A stretch of 64,000 nt of DNA from UBA6170 sp034429975 (GTDB taxonomy: Bacteria; Chloroflexota; Anaerolineae; Anaerolineales; Anaerolineaceae). The notes below the pieces were generated by a model, which was given only the letters and a program-made list of their open reading frames with translations, did not search any database and was not told the origin of the DNA. Shown here one piece after another: positions 53,122-61,880 of the stretch (position 1 is the stretch's first letter; every line of letters begins with the position of its first letter). Where the stretch lies: the NCBI GenBank assembly GCA_034429975.1, contig DAOUFM010000146.1:198687-262686 (forward strand), given 5' to 3'. A program made the translations under genes and the position numbers.

Positions 53122-54420
53122 ATGAACGTCGCAATGTTATCCTATCATACCTGCCCACTGGCAACCCTGGGAGGAAAAGACACCGGTGGAATGAACGTTT
53201 ACGTCCATCAGATAACCCGTACCCTGGGAAAATTAGGAGTGCACGTAGATGTTTTCACCCGCTCACAGGACGAGCACGTCCCCCATGTCCTCCATGATCT
53301 TGGTTATCAAAACCGGGTAGTGCATATTCCCGCTGGCCCGGAATTCCCCCTCCCAAAATCTGAATTGCAACGCTATATTCCAAAATTTGTGCACGGAATA
53401 AAAGATTTTGCAAAGACAAAAAATATCCATTACGATATCATCCATAGTCACTACTGGATGAGTGGAATGGCTGCCATTGAATTGTCCGAGTCCTGGAATA
53501 TTCCTTTCATTCAAATGTTTCATACTCTGGGACTAATGAAAAATCGGATCGCCCGTTCTGAAGCGGAAATGGAAGGGGACTACCGCATTCAGGGAGAAAA
53601 AAGGGTATTAGTCAGGGCAGATCGAATCATCGCTGCCACATTGGCAGAAAAATCGCAATTGGAATTTCTGTATAGCGCCAATTCATCAAAAATATCTGTT
53701 ATTCCTCCCGGTGTTGACACAAGACATTTTTATCCTATTCCGAAAGACGAAGCCAAGGAGGTAGTCGGAGTTCCGCAAGACGCTCATATGATATTATTTG
53801 TTGGACGGATTGAACCCCTTAAGGGGATTGATAACCTGATTAAAGCAATTGGGATTATTCAGGAACGCGGTGTTTTGCAGTGTTGCCCTCATCAATTAAT
53901 CATCATTGGAGGGGAACCAAATGCCAAGCCTGAAGATATGAACGCGGAAATGGCCCGGTTGCAGGACATGGTGGAATCATTAGGAATTGAAAATTTCGTG
54001 ATTTTCCTGGGTAAACAAGACCAGCAAATCCTCCCTTACTATTATTCTGCTGCCGAGGTGGCGGTTATGCCCTCCCATTACGAATCCTTTGGGATGGTTG
54101 CTCTGGAAGCGATGGCGTGTGGAACCCCAGTCGTCGCATCCCAGGTAGGCGGTCTGGCGTTCTTAATTCGCGATGGTGAAACTGGTTTTGTTGTTCCTGG
54201 AAATGATATCGAAAGTCTTGCAGATCGACTGATTAATCTCATCAAAGACAAAGCATTAAGGGAGAAATTAGGCAGAAATAGTTCTGAGTATGCTAAATTA
54301 TACACCTGGGAGAATATTAGTAAAAAAATGGTAGCGGTCTATGAAGATACCCTGGGTCACTGGAATAATCAACTAAAGGTCATTGGGTCATCGGTGGAGA
54401 AACCGATAGGATCGGGGTAG
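53122..54420 (+). CDS. GT4-family glycosyltransferase (MshA/sucrose-phosphate-synthase-like)
   Basis: A 432-aa GT-B retaining glycosyltransferase. The N-terminal acceptor half has the family hallmark GGMNVYV (near residue 21) and SHYWMSG. The C-terminal donor half has VGRIEPLKGID and the E-x7-E catalytic motif in YESFGMVALE. It resembles MshA (UDP-GlcNAc:inositol-phosphate transferase) and sucrose-phosphate synthase; the acceptor cannot be fixed from sequence. AAGGA lies six bases before ATG. The last 41 bases overlap the convergent SIS-domain gene. Confidence 0.88.
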   Translation: MNVAMLSYHTCPLATLGGKDTGGMNVYVHQITRTLGKLGVHVDVFTRSQDEHVPHVLHDLGYQNRVVHIPAGPEFPLPKSELQRYIPKFVHGIKDFAKTKNIHYDIIHSHYWMSGMAAIELSESWNIPFIQMFHTLGLMKNRIARSEAEMEGDYRIQGEKRVLVRADRIIAATLAEKSQLEFLYSANSSKISVIPPGVDTRHFYPIPKDEAKEVVGVPQDAHMILFVGRIEPLKGIDNLIKAIGIIQERGVLQCCPHQLIIIGGEPNAKPEDMNAEMARLQDMVESLGIENFVIFLGKQDQQILPYYYSAAEVAVMPSHYESFGMVALEAMACGTPVVASQVGGLAFLIRDGETGFVVPGNDIESLADRLINLIKDKALREKLGRNSSEYAKLYTWENISKKMVAVYEDTLGHWNNQLKVIGSSVEKPIGSG

Positions 54421-55426
54421 GATCACATTCGTAGGCAATTGCCAGATAATAAGCCAGAAATTCGCCAAATAATATTGAATTAAAGATTTGTAATAAATGT
54501 GATTCACCTCTAGCCGAAAAAGTATCGGTTCCTACCCCAATACACATCAATTCATCCCGAGTTAAATTGAGTAGTATTTGTTCTTTTTCGCTATCCAGCA
54601 TTGAGTGAATAAATATATTCATCGATTGTTGCGCCAAAGCAGCCGGATTAAGGTTACCGCTCAATGAAAAATGGGCTAAATCAGAAACCTCTTCAGAAAA
54701 TGAAACTACCTTCGCACATTTACTGATCTGTTCACTCCAATATTGAGCAATTGGAAACATAGACTTTCCAGAGATGATCTTAATCCAGCGCCCCACCATT
54801 TGACCGGCTAAACGTTTAGCAGGATTCTGGATGGATGAAATATCAATATCCAAACGCAGGAGATTTGTTTTTAAAGCTTTCACTGTTGCATCAATGTCTT
54901 TTGAAATATCTGGCAGCAATCCAGCTTTATGAAATAACCCCGACAATAAACCCAAGTCATATCCAATGGAATTTCTTTGGAAAGTCAATTCATTGGTGTG
55001 CCAGGCTTCAAGCGGCATTTTGGCTAATTCAGTTCGTAATTTCTCGTTTGCAGTAATTACAAATAATTTATGATTAGCATCACCCACCTGAATTATTAGT
55101 TTTTTCAAATCATCAAGATTCTCTTCATCGCTATTAAGAACGATTAATTGGTTGTCTCGCATCTTCATATCTGCCAATTCAGCCAAATCGTAAAATTTAA
55201 GCGGTGCAGAAATATAAAGATTTAGGATTGTCCGAAAAATCCGAATGATATTTCGTTCTGTTTCAAACCCTGAAAAAATAATTTGGTCAGGTTGCTTTAT
55301 TTTTATAGCGTTTTGTTGGGCTGAAAAACGCCACCCTGCCAGAATCATGTCAGGAAGGTTTCTAATCTTTGAAACCATCTCTTCAGAATCAATTTTGGTA
55401 AATTTTTCTAGGTTATCTAAATTCAT
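54380..55426 (-). CDS. Degenerate bifunctional PGI/PMI-like SIS-domain protein
   Basis: A 348-aa protein with the two-SIS layout of bifunctional phosphoglucose/phosphomannose isomerase. The C-terminal half is recognisable: NPAKRLAGQMVGRW, the region corresponding to the ...NAKVPAF...NHNE... segment, and a C-terminal LFGEFLAYYLAIAYECDP. The N-terminal phosphosugar loops are lost: the usual GGSAIGG site reads SGFETER and the SYSGNTEET site reads NSDEENLDD. It may thus be non-catalytic or have a new ligand. The start is the ATG seven bases after GGAGG. It overlaps the glycosyltransferase tail to tail by 41 bp. Confidence 0.7.
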   Translation of the reverse strand: MNLDNLEKFTKIDSEEMVSKIRNLPDMILAGWRFSAQQNAIKIKQPDQIIFSGFETERNIIRIFRTILNLYISAPLKFYDLAELADMKMRDNQLIVLNSDEENLDDLKKLIIQVGDANHKLFVITANEKLRTELAKMPLEAWHTNELTFQRNSIGYDLGLLSGLFHKAGLLPDISKDIDATVKALKTNLLRLDIDISSIQNPAKRLAGQMVGRWIKIISGKSMFPIAQYWSEQISKCAKVVSFSEEVSDLAHFSLSGNLNPAALAQQSMNIFIHSMLDSEKEQILLNLTRDELMCIGVGTDTFSARGESHLLQIFNSILFGEFLAYYLAIAYECDPTPILSVSPPMTQ

Positions 55427-55528
55427 ATACAACCCTCCAAGTATTTTTCTTTTATCATATATAATAGGATAGATTTAGTCATAAATACTTTCAAAACATC
55501 ATAAATAACAATTATAATGGTCAAACTT

Positions 55529-56290
55529 ATGGATATTCAGTTAAAATACCAGCCGATAACTTTTTCGAATGGTTTGTGGAAAAACAGCAGCCATATCCCC
55601 CCGGAAGAAGAATCTGTTACCCTCACTGTAAATGGGAATACCTGGCTTTCTTTCAGATGCACACCTTCATTATTGGAGGAGATGGCTGTTGGGTTTTTAT
55701 TTAACGAACATATTATCAATTCAATTTCTGAAGTTGAAATTATTCGGCTTTGTGAAAATAAAAAAAATGTTGATATCTGGCTCAATCACAGCGCAAAAAG
55801 ACCAGAAAAATGGGAAAGAACATCCGGTTGTATGGGCGGCAATACCAGCTTGAGCAATATCAATGAAATTGTTGTTATGGATAAAATCCAGGTTGAACCG
55901 CAATTAATCGTTGACCTTTACAAATTGCTAATCTCCAATCAGGAGATTTACAAAGAAACCCGCGGAATCCATTGTTCGTTATTATCCAATGGGGACACCC
56001 ATCATCTGGTGGCTGAAGATATTGGTCGCCATAATACTCTCGATAAACTGGCTGGCCTCTATCTAATGGATCAAAAACTTTGGGATCAAAAAATAATCCT
56101 CACCACTGGAAGAATAAGTTCAGAAATGATTCAAAAATCAGCCAGACAAGGTGCAGGTATTATTGTCTCCAGAACCAGTCCAACTAAAGCATCAGTGGAG
56201 TACGCGGTTAATCATAATATTACGTTAATTGGTTATACTCGCAGAAATGAATTTACAGTTTATTCGCACCCGGAGCGAATAATTATTTAA
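55529..56290 (+). CDS. fdhD: Formate dehydrogenase accessory sulfurtransferase FdhD
   Basis: Transfers sulfur from a cysteine desulfurase to the Mo-bis-PGD cofactor of formate dehydrogenase. The 253-aa protein has the active cysteine Cys101 in RTSGCMGGN. This is a single-Cys version of the CxxC loop of E. coli FdhD. The HNTLDKLAG and TTGRISSEMIQK segments are typical. Two ATGs are possible (55517, 55529); the first overlaps a TATAAT and neither has a ribosome-binding site, so the second is preferred. It converges on mobA with a four-base overlap. Confidence 0.9.
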   Translation: MDIQLKYQPITFSNGLWKNSSHIPPEEESVTLTVNGNTWLSFRCTPSLLEEMAVGFLFNEHIINSISEVEIIRLCENKKNVDIWLNHSAKRPEKWERTSGCMGGNTSLSNINEIVVMDKIQVEPQLIVDLYKLLISNQEIYKETRGIHCSLLSNGDTHHLVAEDIGRHNTLDKLAGLYLMDQKLWDQKIILTTGRISSEMIQKSARQGAGIIVSRTSPTKASVEYAVNHNITLIGYTRRNEFTVYSHPERIII

Positions 56291-56886
56291 TTTTGTCCAC
56301 AGTTACTTTGAGCTTTTAACAATTCTTCTGGTGTATTGATATTCGCAAAAGAATCTAAATTCGGGTCGTATTTTCGTAATTCGATTTCAGGAATCGTGAT
56401 AATATTGGCACTTTCAAACCATGAAATTAATCTTTTTTTTCCGGAAAGGATCGCTTCTGTAACATAGTTTAAACAAGTTGTTTTTCGATAAATAGCATAA
56501 AAGGGTTCAAAACCCATGTTCGTTTTGGGAATCACCAGATCTACCTCATTGGATTCAAATGTATTTTTCAGTAAATTAAATAGATTCAAATTAATAAAAG
56601 GTAAGTCACATGCGATTACAAAAACCATTTCATTCGTTGCAGAAAATAAGGCAGTATGTAATCCAGCCAGAGCGCCGTACTCTTTATAAATATCTTCTGC
56701 CAATGGAATCCCAAAGCGCTGATATTTTTCAGGTTGATTGGTGGTTATGATCATTTCGTCAGCAAACGGACAAAGACGGTCGATAATATTTGCAATCATC
56801 GGTTTCCCGCACAATTCGACCATGCCTTTATCCACACCCATACGAGAGGATTGACCACCTGCTTGAATAACAATTGAAATTTTCAT
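56287..56886 (-). CDS. mobA: Molybdenum cofactor guanylyltransferase MobA
   Basis: Adds GMP to Mo-molybdopterin to form the bis-MGD cofactor used by FdhA. The 199-aa protein has the nucleotide motif QAGGQSSRMGVDKG at the N-terminus, LAGLHTAL, and the metal-binding ACDLPF. No ribosome-binding site is evident. It sits antisense between fdhD and the nuoEF-like gene, so all three are cofactor or subunit genes for the same enzyme. Confidence 0.93.
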   Translation of the reverse strand: MKISIVIQAGGQSSRMGVDKGMVELCGKPMIANIIDRLCPFADEMIITTNQPEKYQRFGIPLAEDIYKEYGALAGLHTALFSATNEMVFVIACDLPFINLNLFNLLKNTFESNEVDLVIPKTNMGFEPFYAIYRKTTCLNYVTEAILSGKKRLISWFESANIITIPEIELRKYDPNLDSFANINTPEELLKAQSNCGQN

Positions 56887-56973
56887 TAATTGTTATTATA
56901 CTTATTACTATCAAATTTGGAGTATTATTATCCAGAAACCTTCAAACCCAATACCCAACAATAAGGAGAATCA

Positions 56974-58728
56974 ATGAGTGAATTGGATTTAAAACCCATC
57001 CATGAAGCGGTTGACGAATTGTCTCCCCAAGGAAGAGCTTCGTTACTGCCTTTACTTCATGAAGTCCAGAATTATTATGGCTATATTCCGGAAAATGCTG
57101 CCAGAGAACTTTCCAAAGCTCTTAATGTCCCTCTCGCTGATATTTTCGGTGTCGTAGAATTCTATTCAATGTTTCTTACCAGCCCCATTGAAGAAACAGT
57201 AGTCCATGTTTGTAATGATCCTGCCTGTGCTATAGCAGGTTCTGAATCAATTTATAAGCTGTTAAGACAGAAGGATACGCTCAAATTTGATTCTGAGTTT
57301 CAACCAAAGATTAGAGTTGAAGTATCTCCTTGCCTGGGGTTGTGTGAACATGCCCCTGCGATTCTGGTAAAAGGTGAAGCAGCTACATCAAAAAATATTC
57401 AATCCTGGAAAGAAGTTTTTGAACCCTCCCGAAAAAAACTTTCAACAATTCTAGATGGGGATATTCACCGGTTAACGAAAAATTGCGGGAAAAATAGACG
57501 CACAAACCTGGAACAATATATCGAAACCGGGGGTTATGAGGGATTGAAAAAAGCCCTTGTTCAGGAACCTAAGGAACTCATCAACCAGGTTAAAGCTTCG
57601 GGATTGGTTGGTCGTGGAGGGGCAGCCTTTCCAACCGGTTTAAAATGGGAAGGCGCTGCGAAAGAAACTGAAAAGATAAAATATTTGGTTTGCAATGGCG
57701 ATGAATCCGAACCCGGTACCTTTAAAGATCGCGTTTTGATGGAAGATGACCCGCATTCAGTAATCGAGGGCATGATTATTGCTGGGTATGCCATCGGTGC
57801 TCAAAAAGGTTACTTTTATATCCGAGGAGAATATTTAACTTCCTATGAACATGTAAAAAAATCGATTACTGAAGCCAGAGAAGCCGGTTTTTTAGGTGAT
57901 AATATCTTGAATTCTGGTTTCTCCTTTGATATTGAGGTTCGCAGAGGAGCTGGTGCATATATTTCTGGTGAAGAAACCGCCTTGTTTGAGGCTATCGAAG
58001 GAAAACGGGGTTTCCCACGGGTGAAACCTCCATTCCCAACAACTCACGGTTTATTTGGAAAACCAACGGTTATCAACAATGTTGAAACATTAGCCAATAT
58101 CCCCCTTATTTTTACCCTGGGTGTAGAAGAATATCGTTCGATAGGAACAGAAAAATCGCCTGGTTCAAAATTATTTTGTGTATCAGGCGATGTAGTAAAA
58201 CCAGGATTATATGAAGTCGCCTTTGGGGTAAGTTTACGACACATCATTGAAGATCTTGCTGGAGGAGTGCGGGATGGAAAAGCTTTGCAAGCGATGTTAA
58301 TTGGTGGTGCTGCCGGAGCAATGGCAGATCCTTCCCAATTAGACGTCAGGTTCTCCTTCGAGGATCTCAGAGTTGAGGGTTTACCTTTAGGCTCTGGTGT
58401 GATCACTGTTTTCGATGAAACTCGTGATTTAAGGGATATTTTCCTAAGATTAGCAAAATTTTTCGCTGAAGAATCCTGTGGAAAATGTTATCCTTGTCAA
58501 TTAGGTACTCAACGGGAATTCGAAATAATGAAAAGAATTAACCAGGGAAAAGTGAAATCTACTGACGTTAAAGATTTATCTGACATCATTATGACCATGA
58601 CTGATTCTTCGCTTTGCGGTTTAGGCCAAACTGCTGGTTCAGCCATTGGGAGCGCAATGAAGAAATGGCCTAAATTATTTGCTGCAACAGAATCCAACAA
58701 CGGTTACAAAGGAGGTAATAATGGCTGA
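56974..58728 (+). CDS. NuoE-NuoF fusion, NADH-oxidising subunit of formate dehydrogenase complex
   Basis: A 584-aa flavin/Fe-S diaphorase. Residues 1-150 are NuoE-like with [2Fe-2S] ligands C80, C85, C120 and C124. Residues about 165-584 are NuoF-like, with an NADH/FMN site (GRGGAAFPTGLKWE and GAGAYISGEETAL) and a [4Fe-4S] site C502, C505, C508 and C548. The C-terminal ferredoxin domain found in HydB-type subunits is absent. It would exchange electrons between NAD(H) and the Fe-S chain leading to FdhA. AAGGAG precedes the ATG. The next gene overlaps its end. Confidence 0.92.
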   Translation: MSELDLKPIHEAVDELSPQGRASLLPLLHEVQNYYGYIPENAARELSKALNVPLADIFGVVEFYSMFLTSPIEETVVHVCNDPACAIAGSESIYKLLRQKDTLKFDSEFQPKIRVEVSPCLGLCEHAPAILVKGEAATSKNIQSWKEVFEPSRKKLSTILDGDIHRLTKNCGKNRRTNLEQYIETGGYEGLKKALVQEPKELINQVKASGLVGRGGAAFPTGLKWEGAAKETEKIKYLVCNGDESEPGTFKDRVLMEDDPHSVIEGMIIAGYAIGAQKGYFYIRGEYLTSYEHVKKSITEAREAGFLGDNILNSGFSFDIEVRRGAGAYISGEETALFEAIEGKRGFPRVKPPFPTTHGLFGKPTVINNVETLANIPLIFTLGVEEYRSIGTEKSPGSKLFCVSGDVVKPGLYEVAFGVSLRHIIEDLAGGVRDGKALQAMLIGGAAGAMADPSQLDVRFSFEDLRVEGLPLGSGVITVFDETRDLRDIFLRLAKFFAEESCGKCYPCQLGTQREFEIMKRINQGKVKSTDVKDLSDIIMTMTDSSLCGLGQTAGSAIGSAMKKWPKLFAATESNNGYKGGNNG

Positions 58729-59443
58729 TACAGTAAAACTAACGATCAATCAGCAAGAAGTAGAATGCGAAAAAGACCAGACAATTCTCCAGGTAGCAAG
58801 AGATATCGGCGTGAACATTCCTACAATTTGTTATCACAGCAATTGTACAGCCAATGGGTTATGTCGGATCTGTGTGGTTGAAGTAAAAGGATCCAGAACC
58901 CTTGTTCCTTCCTGTATCGCGAAAGTGACTGATGGAATGATCGTAGAAACTCATAATGAAAGAGTAAATACATCGCGGAAAACAATCCTTGAGATGATGT
59001 CCAGTACCAGCGATCTTAGTCAGGCTCCTGAAATTCTCGAGTTAGTTGATGAATATGGTGCCAATCCAGAGCGGTTCGAAGATGCAGAAAGAAGAAATCC
59101 ACCGGTCATCGATGACAATTCAATGTTTGTCCGGGATTATGATAAATGTATTTTATGCTGGCGTTGTGTTCAGGTTTGTGCCGAAGATGCTCAATATGCC
59201 TTTGCAATTAACTTCAAAGGTCGCGGTTACAATACTCAAATCAGTACATTTTTTGAAAAACCATTACCAGAAACAACCTGTGTTTTCTGTGGACAATGTA
59301 TCGGCGTTTGCCCAACGGATGCGTTAAAGCCCAAACGACAATGGTTGCTTGAGTTAGGCTATGACGGCGAGGACATTATGAAGCTTACACGCCAGGAACG
59401 TTTTAAGAAAACTAAAAAACCTCTATCATCAACAATGGAGTAA
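58721..59443 (+). CDS. NuoG-like Fe-S subunit (formate dehydrogenase electron transfer)
   Basis: A 240-aa soluble subunit equal to the N-terminal Fe-S part of NuoG/HydA. It has a [2Fe-2S] ferredoxin domain (C37, C48, C51, C65), a connecting helical segment and two [4Fe-4S] motifs, CILCWRCVQVC and CVFCGQCIGVC. It lacks the catalytic molybdopterin or H-cluster domain, which is supplied by the separate downstream fdhA. The ATG sits five bases after GGAGG and overlaps the end of the previous gene by eight bases. Confidence 0.92.
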   Translation: MADTVKLTINQQEVECEKDQTILQVARDIGVNIPTICYHSNCTANGLCRICVVEVKGSRTLVPSCIAKVTDGMIVETHNERVNTSRKTILEMMSSTSDLSQAPEILELVDEYGANPERFEDAERRNPPVIDDNSMFVRDYDKCILCWRCVQVCAEDAQYAFAINFKGRGYNTQISTFFEKPLPETTCVFCGQCIGVCPTDALKPKRQWLLELGYDGEDIMKLTRQERFKKTKKPLSSTME

Positions 59444-59452
59444 GAGGGAAAT

Positions 59453-61618
59453 ATGAAACATACAACCGATAACCCTATTCGAACAATTTGCCCATTTTGT
59501 GGCGTAGGCTGTAATTTAGAATTACACGTCAAGGACAATTTTATCTACAACGTGACCTCTCCATTTGATTCTGTTGTAAATAAGGGGAACCTGTGTGTAA
59601 AAGGACGTTTTGGCTATGACTTTATTTACAACAAACGCAGGGTACTAAATCCATTAATCCGGAAAACTTTTCAAAAACCAGGTGCCCGAACTCAGGCTTT
59701 TAATTTGGATGAATGGCAGGAAGTATCCTGGGATGAAGCTTTAGATTATGCAGCCAAAAGATTTGTTGAAATCTACCAACGTGATGGTTCCAACGCAATG
59801 GCAGCTTATTCTTGTGCAAAGGCAACCAATGAGGACAATTATCTTTTACAAAAAATGATTCGAGCTCTGTTTAGGTCCAATCATGTAGACCACTGTGCTC
59901 GTTTATGTCATGCTGGCAGCGTGGTTGCCCTTCAGAAAGCAATTGGATCGGCTGCCATGTCAAATACTGCCGCTGAAATTGTGGATACCGATGTCTTTAT
60001 CCTAACCGGTTCAAATGCCGCTGAAACACATCCGGTAATTGCCGCACAAATGAAGGCGGCTATTGACAAGAAAGGCGTGAAATTAATCGTGGTTGATCCT
60101 CGCAGAATCGAAATGGTCAATTATGCAACGATGTGGCTGCCTGAAAAACCTGGTTCCGATGTGGCAGTTTTCTCAGGTATGGCCCATGTCATTCTTAAAG
60201 AAGGACTTCATAATCAGGAATTTATAGATGCCCGCACCGAAAATTTCCAGAATTTCGCTAAATCTATGGAGAAATTTACCCCAGAATATGTGGAATCTGT
60301 TTCCGGCGTTCCTAAAGATCTGATTATTGAGGCCGCTCGCTTATATGCCACTGCCAAAAGAGGGGCCATCTATTGGGCTTTGGGGATTTCCGAATCATCG
60401 CATGGGACTGATAATGCTCTCAGTCTTATCAATTTGGCCTTATTAACAGGTCATGTCGGTCGAAAAGGAACTGGCCTAAATCCATTACGCGGTCAGAACA
60501 ATGTTCAGGGCGCTTCCGATGCAGGTGGAATGCCCTGGCATTATCCAGGTTACCAGGAAGTCTCCGACGAGAAGTCTGCGACACTTTTCGAAAAAACCTG
60601 GAATATTGAGCCGGGAGGACTTAATCGGGAGAATGGCTTGACCACGACTGAAATTCTATCCAATGCTCACCCAGGTGGAGTCCGAGCATTATATATCATG
60701 GGCGAAAATCCAATGATGTCCGAACCTAATCTCAACATGGCTCACAAGCACATGCAGCAAATGGAGTTTGTTGTCGCTCAGGATTTATTTATCAATGAAT
60801 CCGGAGCATATGCAGATGTATTTCTCCCTGCAACCAGTTTTGCTGAAAAGGATGGCACTTTTACTAACACAGATCGTAGAGTTCAAAGGGTAAGAAAAGT
60901 AATTGAACCTTTGGGTAATGCCCGACCAGATTGGTATATCATCTGTGATTTGGCCAAACGAGTCGAAAAATTGCTTGGCCGCCCCAACTCAGCCTACTGG
61001 GATTATAGCCATCCATCAGAAATTATGGATGAGTTTGGTTCTGTAGTGCCTTCTTACCGCGGGATTAAGTACAATCGCATTGAGAAAACAGGTTTACAAA
61101 CCCCTGTTCTTGATGAGAATCACCCAGGAACACCTTTCTTATATGCGGAGAGTTTCCCCCGAGGAAGAGGAAAGTTTTTCCCATTAAATTACATCGTCAT
61201 TGATGAAGAACCCGATGAGGAATTCCCACTGATGCTCAACACAGGGCGGGTTTTGGAACAATGGCATGGCGGTACATTAACCAGAAATTCCTGGGTTGAC
61301 GATCTATTTACACAGGCTTTAGTCGAATTAAATCCGGTCGATGCGGAAAAAATGAAAATCAATCACCTGGATGTGGTCAAAGTTCAATCCAGAAGGGGTG
61401 AAGTAGTCTTACGAGCAAATGTCACTGAAAAAACAATCCCGGGTGTCATTTTCATTCCTTTCCATTTTGCAGAAGCAGCAGCGAATTTATTAACCAATGA
61501 CGCCCTTGATCCTGAAGCATTTATACCAGAATATAAAGCTTGTGCAGTAAAAATAGAAAAGGTTTCTGAAAAAGAACTGCCAACTAAGGCACCATATCAA
61601 CCTCGCGGTCGATATTAA
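59453..61618 (+). CDS. fdhA: Formate dehydrogenase catalytic subunit (Cys type)
   Basis: Mo/W-bis-PGD oxidoreductase of 721 aa that interconverts formate and CO2. The N-terminal [4Fe-4S] ligands are C13, C16, C20 and C48. The active site is Cys152-His153 in CARLCHAG, where many homologues have selenocysteine; the codon is TGT, so no recoding is needed. NTDRRVQR and the C-terminal MPT-binding region (LNTGRVLEQWH) are present. There is no twin-arginine signal, so the enzyme is cytoplasmic. With the NuoEF- and NuoG-like subunits it forms an NAD-linked complex. GAGGG precedes the ATG, and a strong terminator follows. Confidence 0.93.
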   Translation: MKHTTDNPIRTICPFCGVGCNLELHVKDNFIYNVTSPFDSVVNKGNLCVKGRFGYDFIYNKRRVLNPLIRKTFQKPGARTQAFNLDEWQEVSWDEALDYAAKRFVEIYQRDGSNAMAAYSCAKATNEDNYLLQKMIRALFRSNHVDHCARLCHAGSVVALQKAIGSAAMSNTAAEIVDTDVFILTGSNAAETHPVIAAQMKAAIDKKGVKLIVVDPRRIEMVNYATMWLPEKPGSDVAVFSGMAHVILKEGLHNQEFIDARTENFQNFAKSMEKFTPEYVESVSGVPKDLIIEAARLYATAKRGAIYWALGISESSHGTDNALSLINLALLTGHVGRKGTGLNPLRGQNNVQGASDAGGMPWHYPGYQEVSDEKSATLFEKTWNIEPGGLNRENGLTTTEILSNAHPGGVRALYIMGENPMMSEPNLNMAHKHMQQMEFVVAQDLFINESGAYADVFLPATSFAEKDGTFTNTDRRVQRVRKVIEPLGNARPDWYIICDLAKRVEKLLGRPNSAYWDYSHPSEIMDEFGSVVPSYRGIKYNRIEKTGLQTPVLDENHPGTPFLYAESFPRGRGKFFPLNYIVIDEEPDEEFPLMLNTGRVLEQWHGGTLTRNSWVDDLFTQALVELNPVDAEKMKINHLDVVKVQSRRGEVVLRANVTEKTIPGVIFIPFHFAEAAANLLTNDALDPEAFIPEYKACAVKIEKVSEKELPTKAPYQPRGRY

Positions 61619-61640
61619 TAATCCAATTTTTTAGGAAGAT

Positions 61641-61674
61641 GACAGCTGTTTCAAACCAAACAGCTGTCTTTTTA
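61641..61674 (+). terminator. Terminator of the formate dehydrogenase operon
   Basis: Perfect 11-bp stem GACAGCTGTTT/AAACAGCTGTC with a 6-base loop, then TTTTT. Confidence 0.9.
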
Positions 61675-61857
61675 CTATTTTCCTTTAGATAAATTTCCAA
61701 TTAAATCGAGAAATTCAACCCATTCCTCTTTAAAAAAATGTAAAGTGATATTGTTTAATTCCAGATGATAAAGCGTTTCTCCATCCGGTTCATCTGATTT
61801 CCAAGCCATATAATTTTCAGTTTCACTTAATGTCGAAGTTAAAGGATCTGTATTCAT
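61675..61857 (-). CDS. Small acidic protein, unknown
   Basis: A 60-aa soluble acidic protein with a beta-like middle (ETLYHLELNNITLHF) and an amphipathic C-terminal helix (EEWVEFLDLIGNL). I do not recognise a family. The ATG is seven bases after GAGGAG, a strong site that supports a real gene; the frame extends five codons further without support. It is 23 bp downstream of the AI-2E permease gene on the same strand and probably in its transcript. Confidence 0.65.
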   Translation of the reverse strand: MNTDPLTSTLSETENYMAWKSDEPDGETLYHLELNNITLHFFKEEWVEFLDLIGNLSKGK

Positions 61858-61880
61858 TTGTAATCTCCTCAATTAGCAAA

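Noticed and set aside
59905..59910. Selenocysteine codon in fdhA
   Set aside because: The active-site codon is TGT (Cys) and the frame is open, so no UGA recoding is needed.
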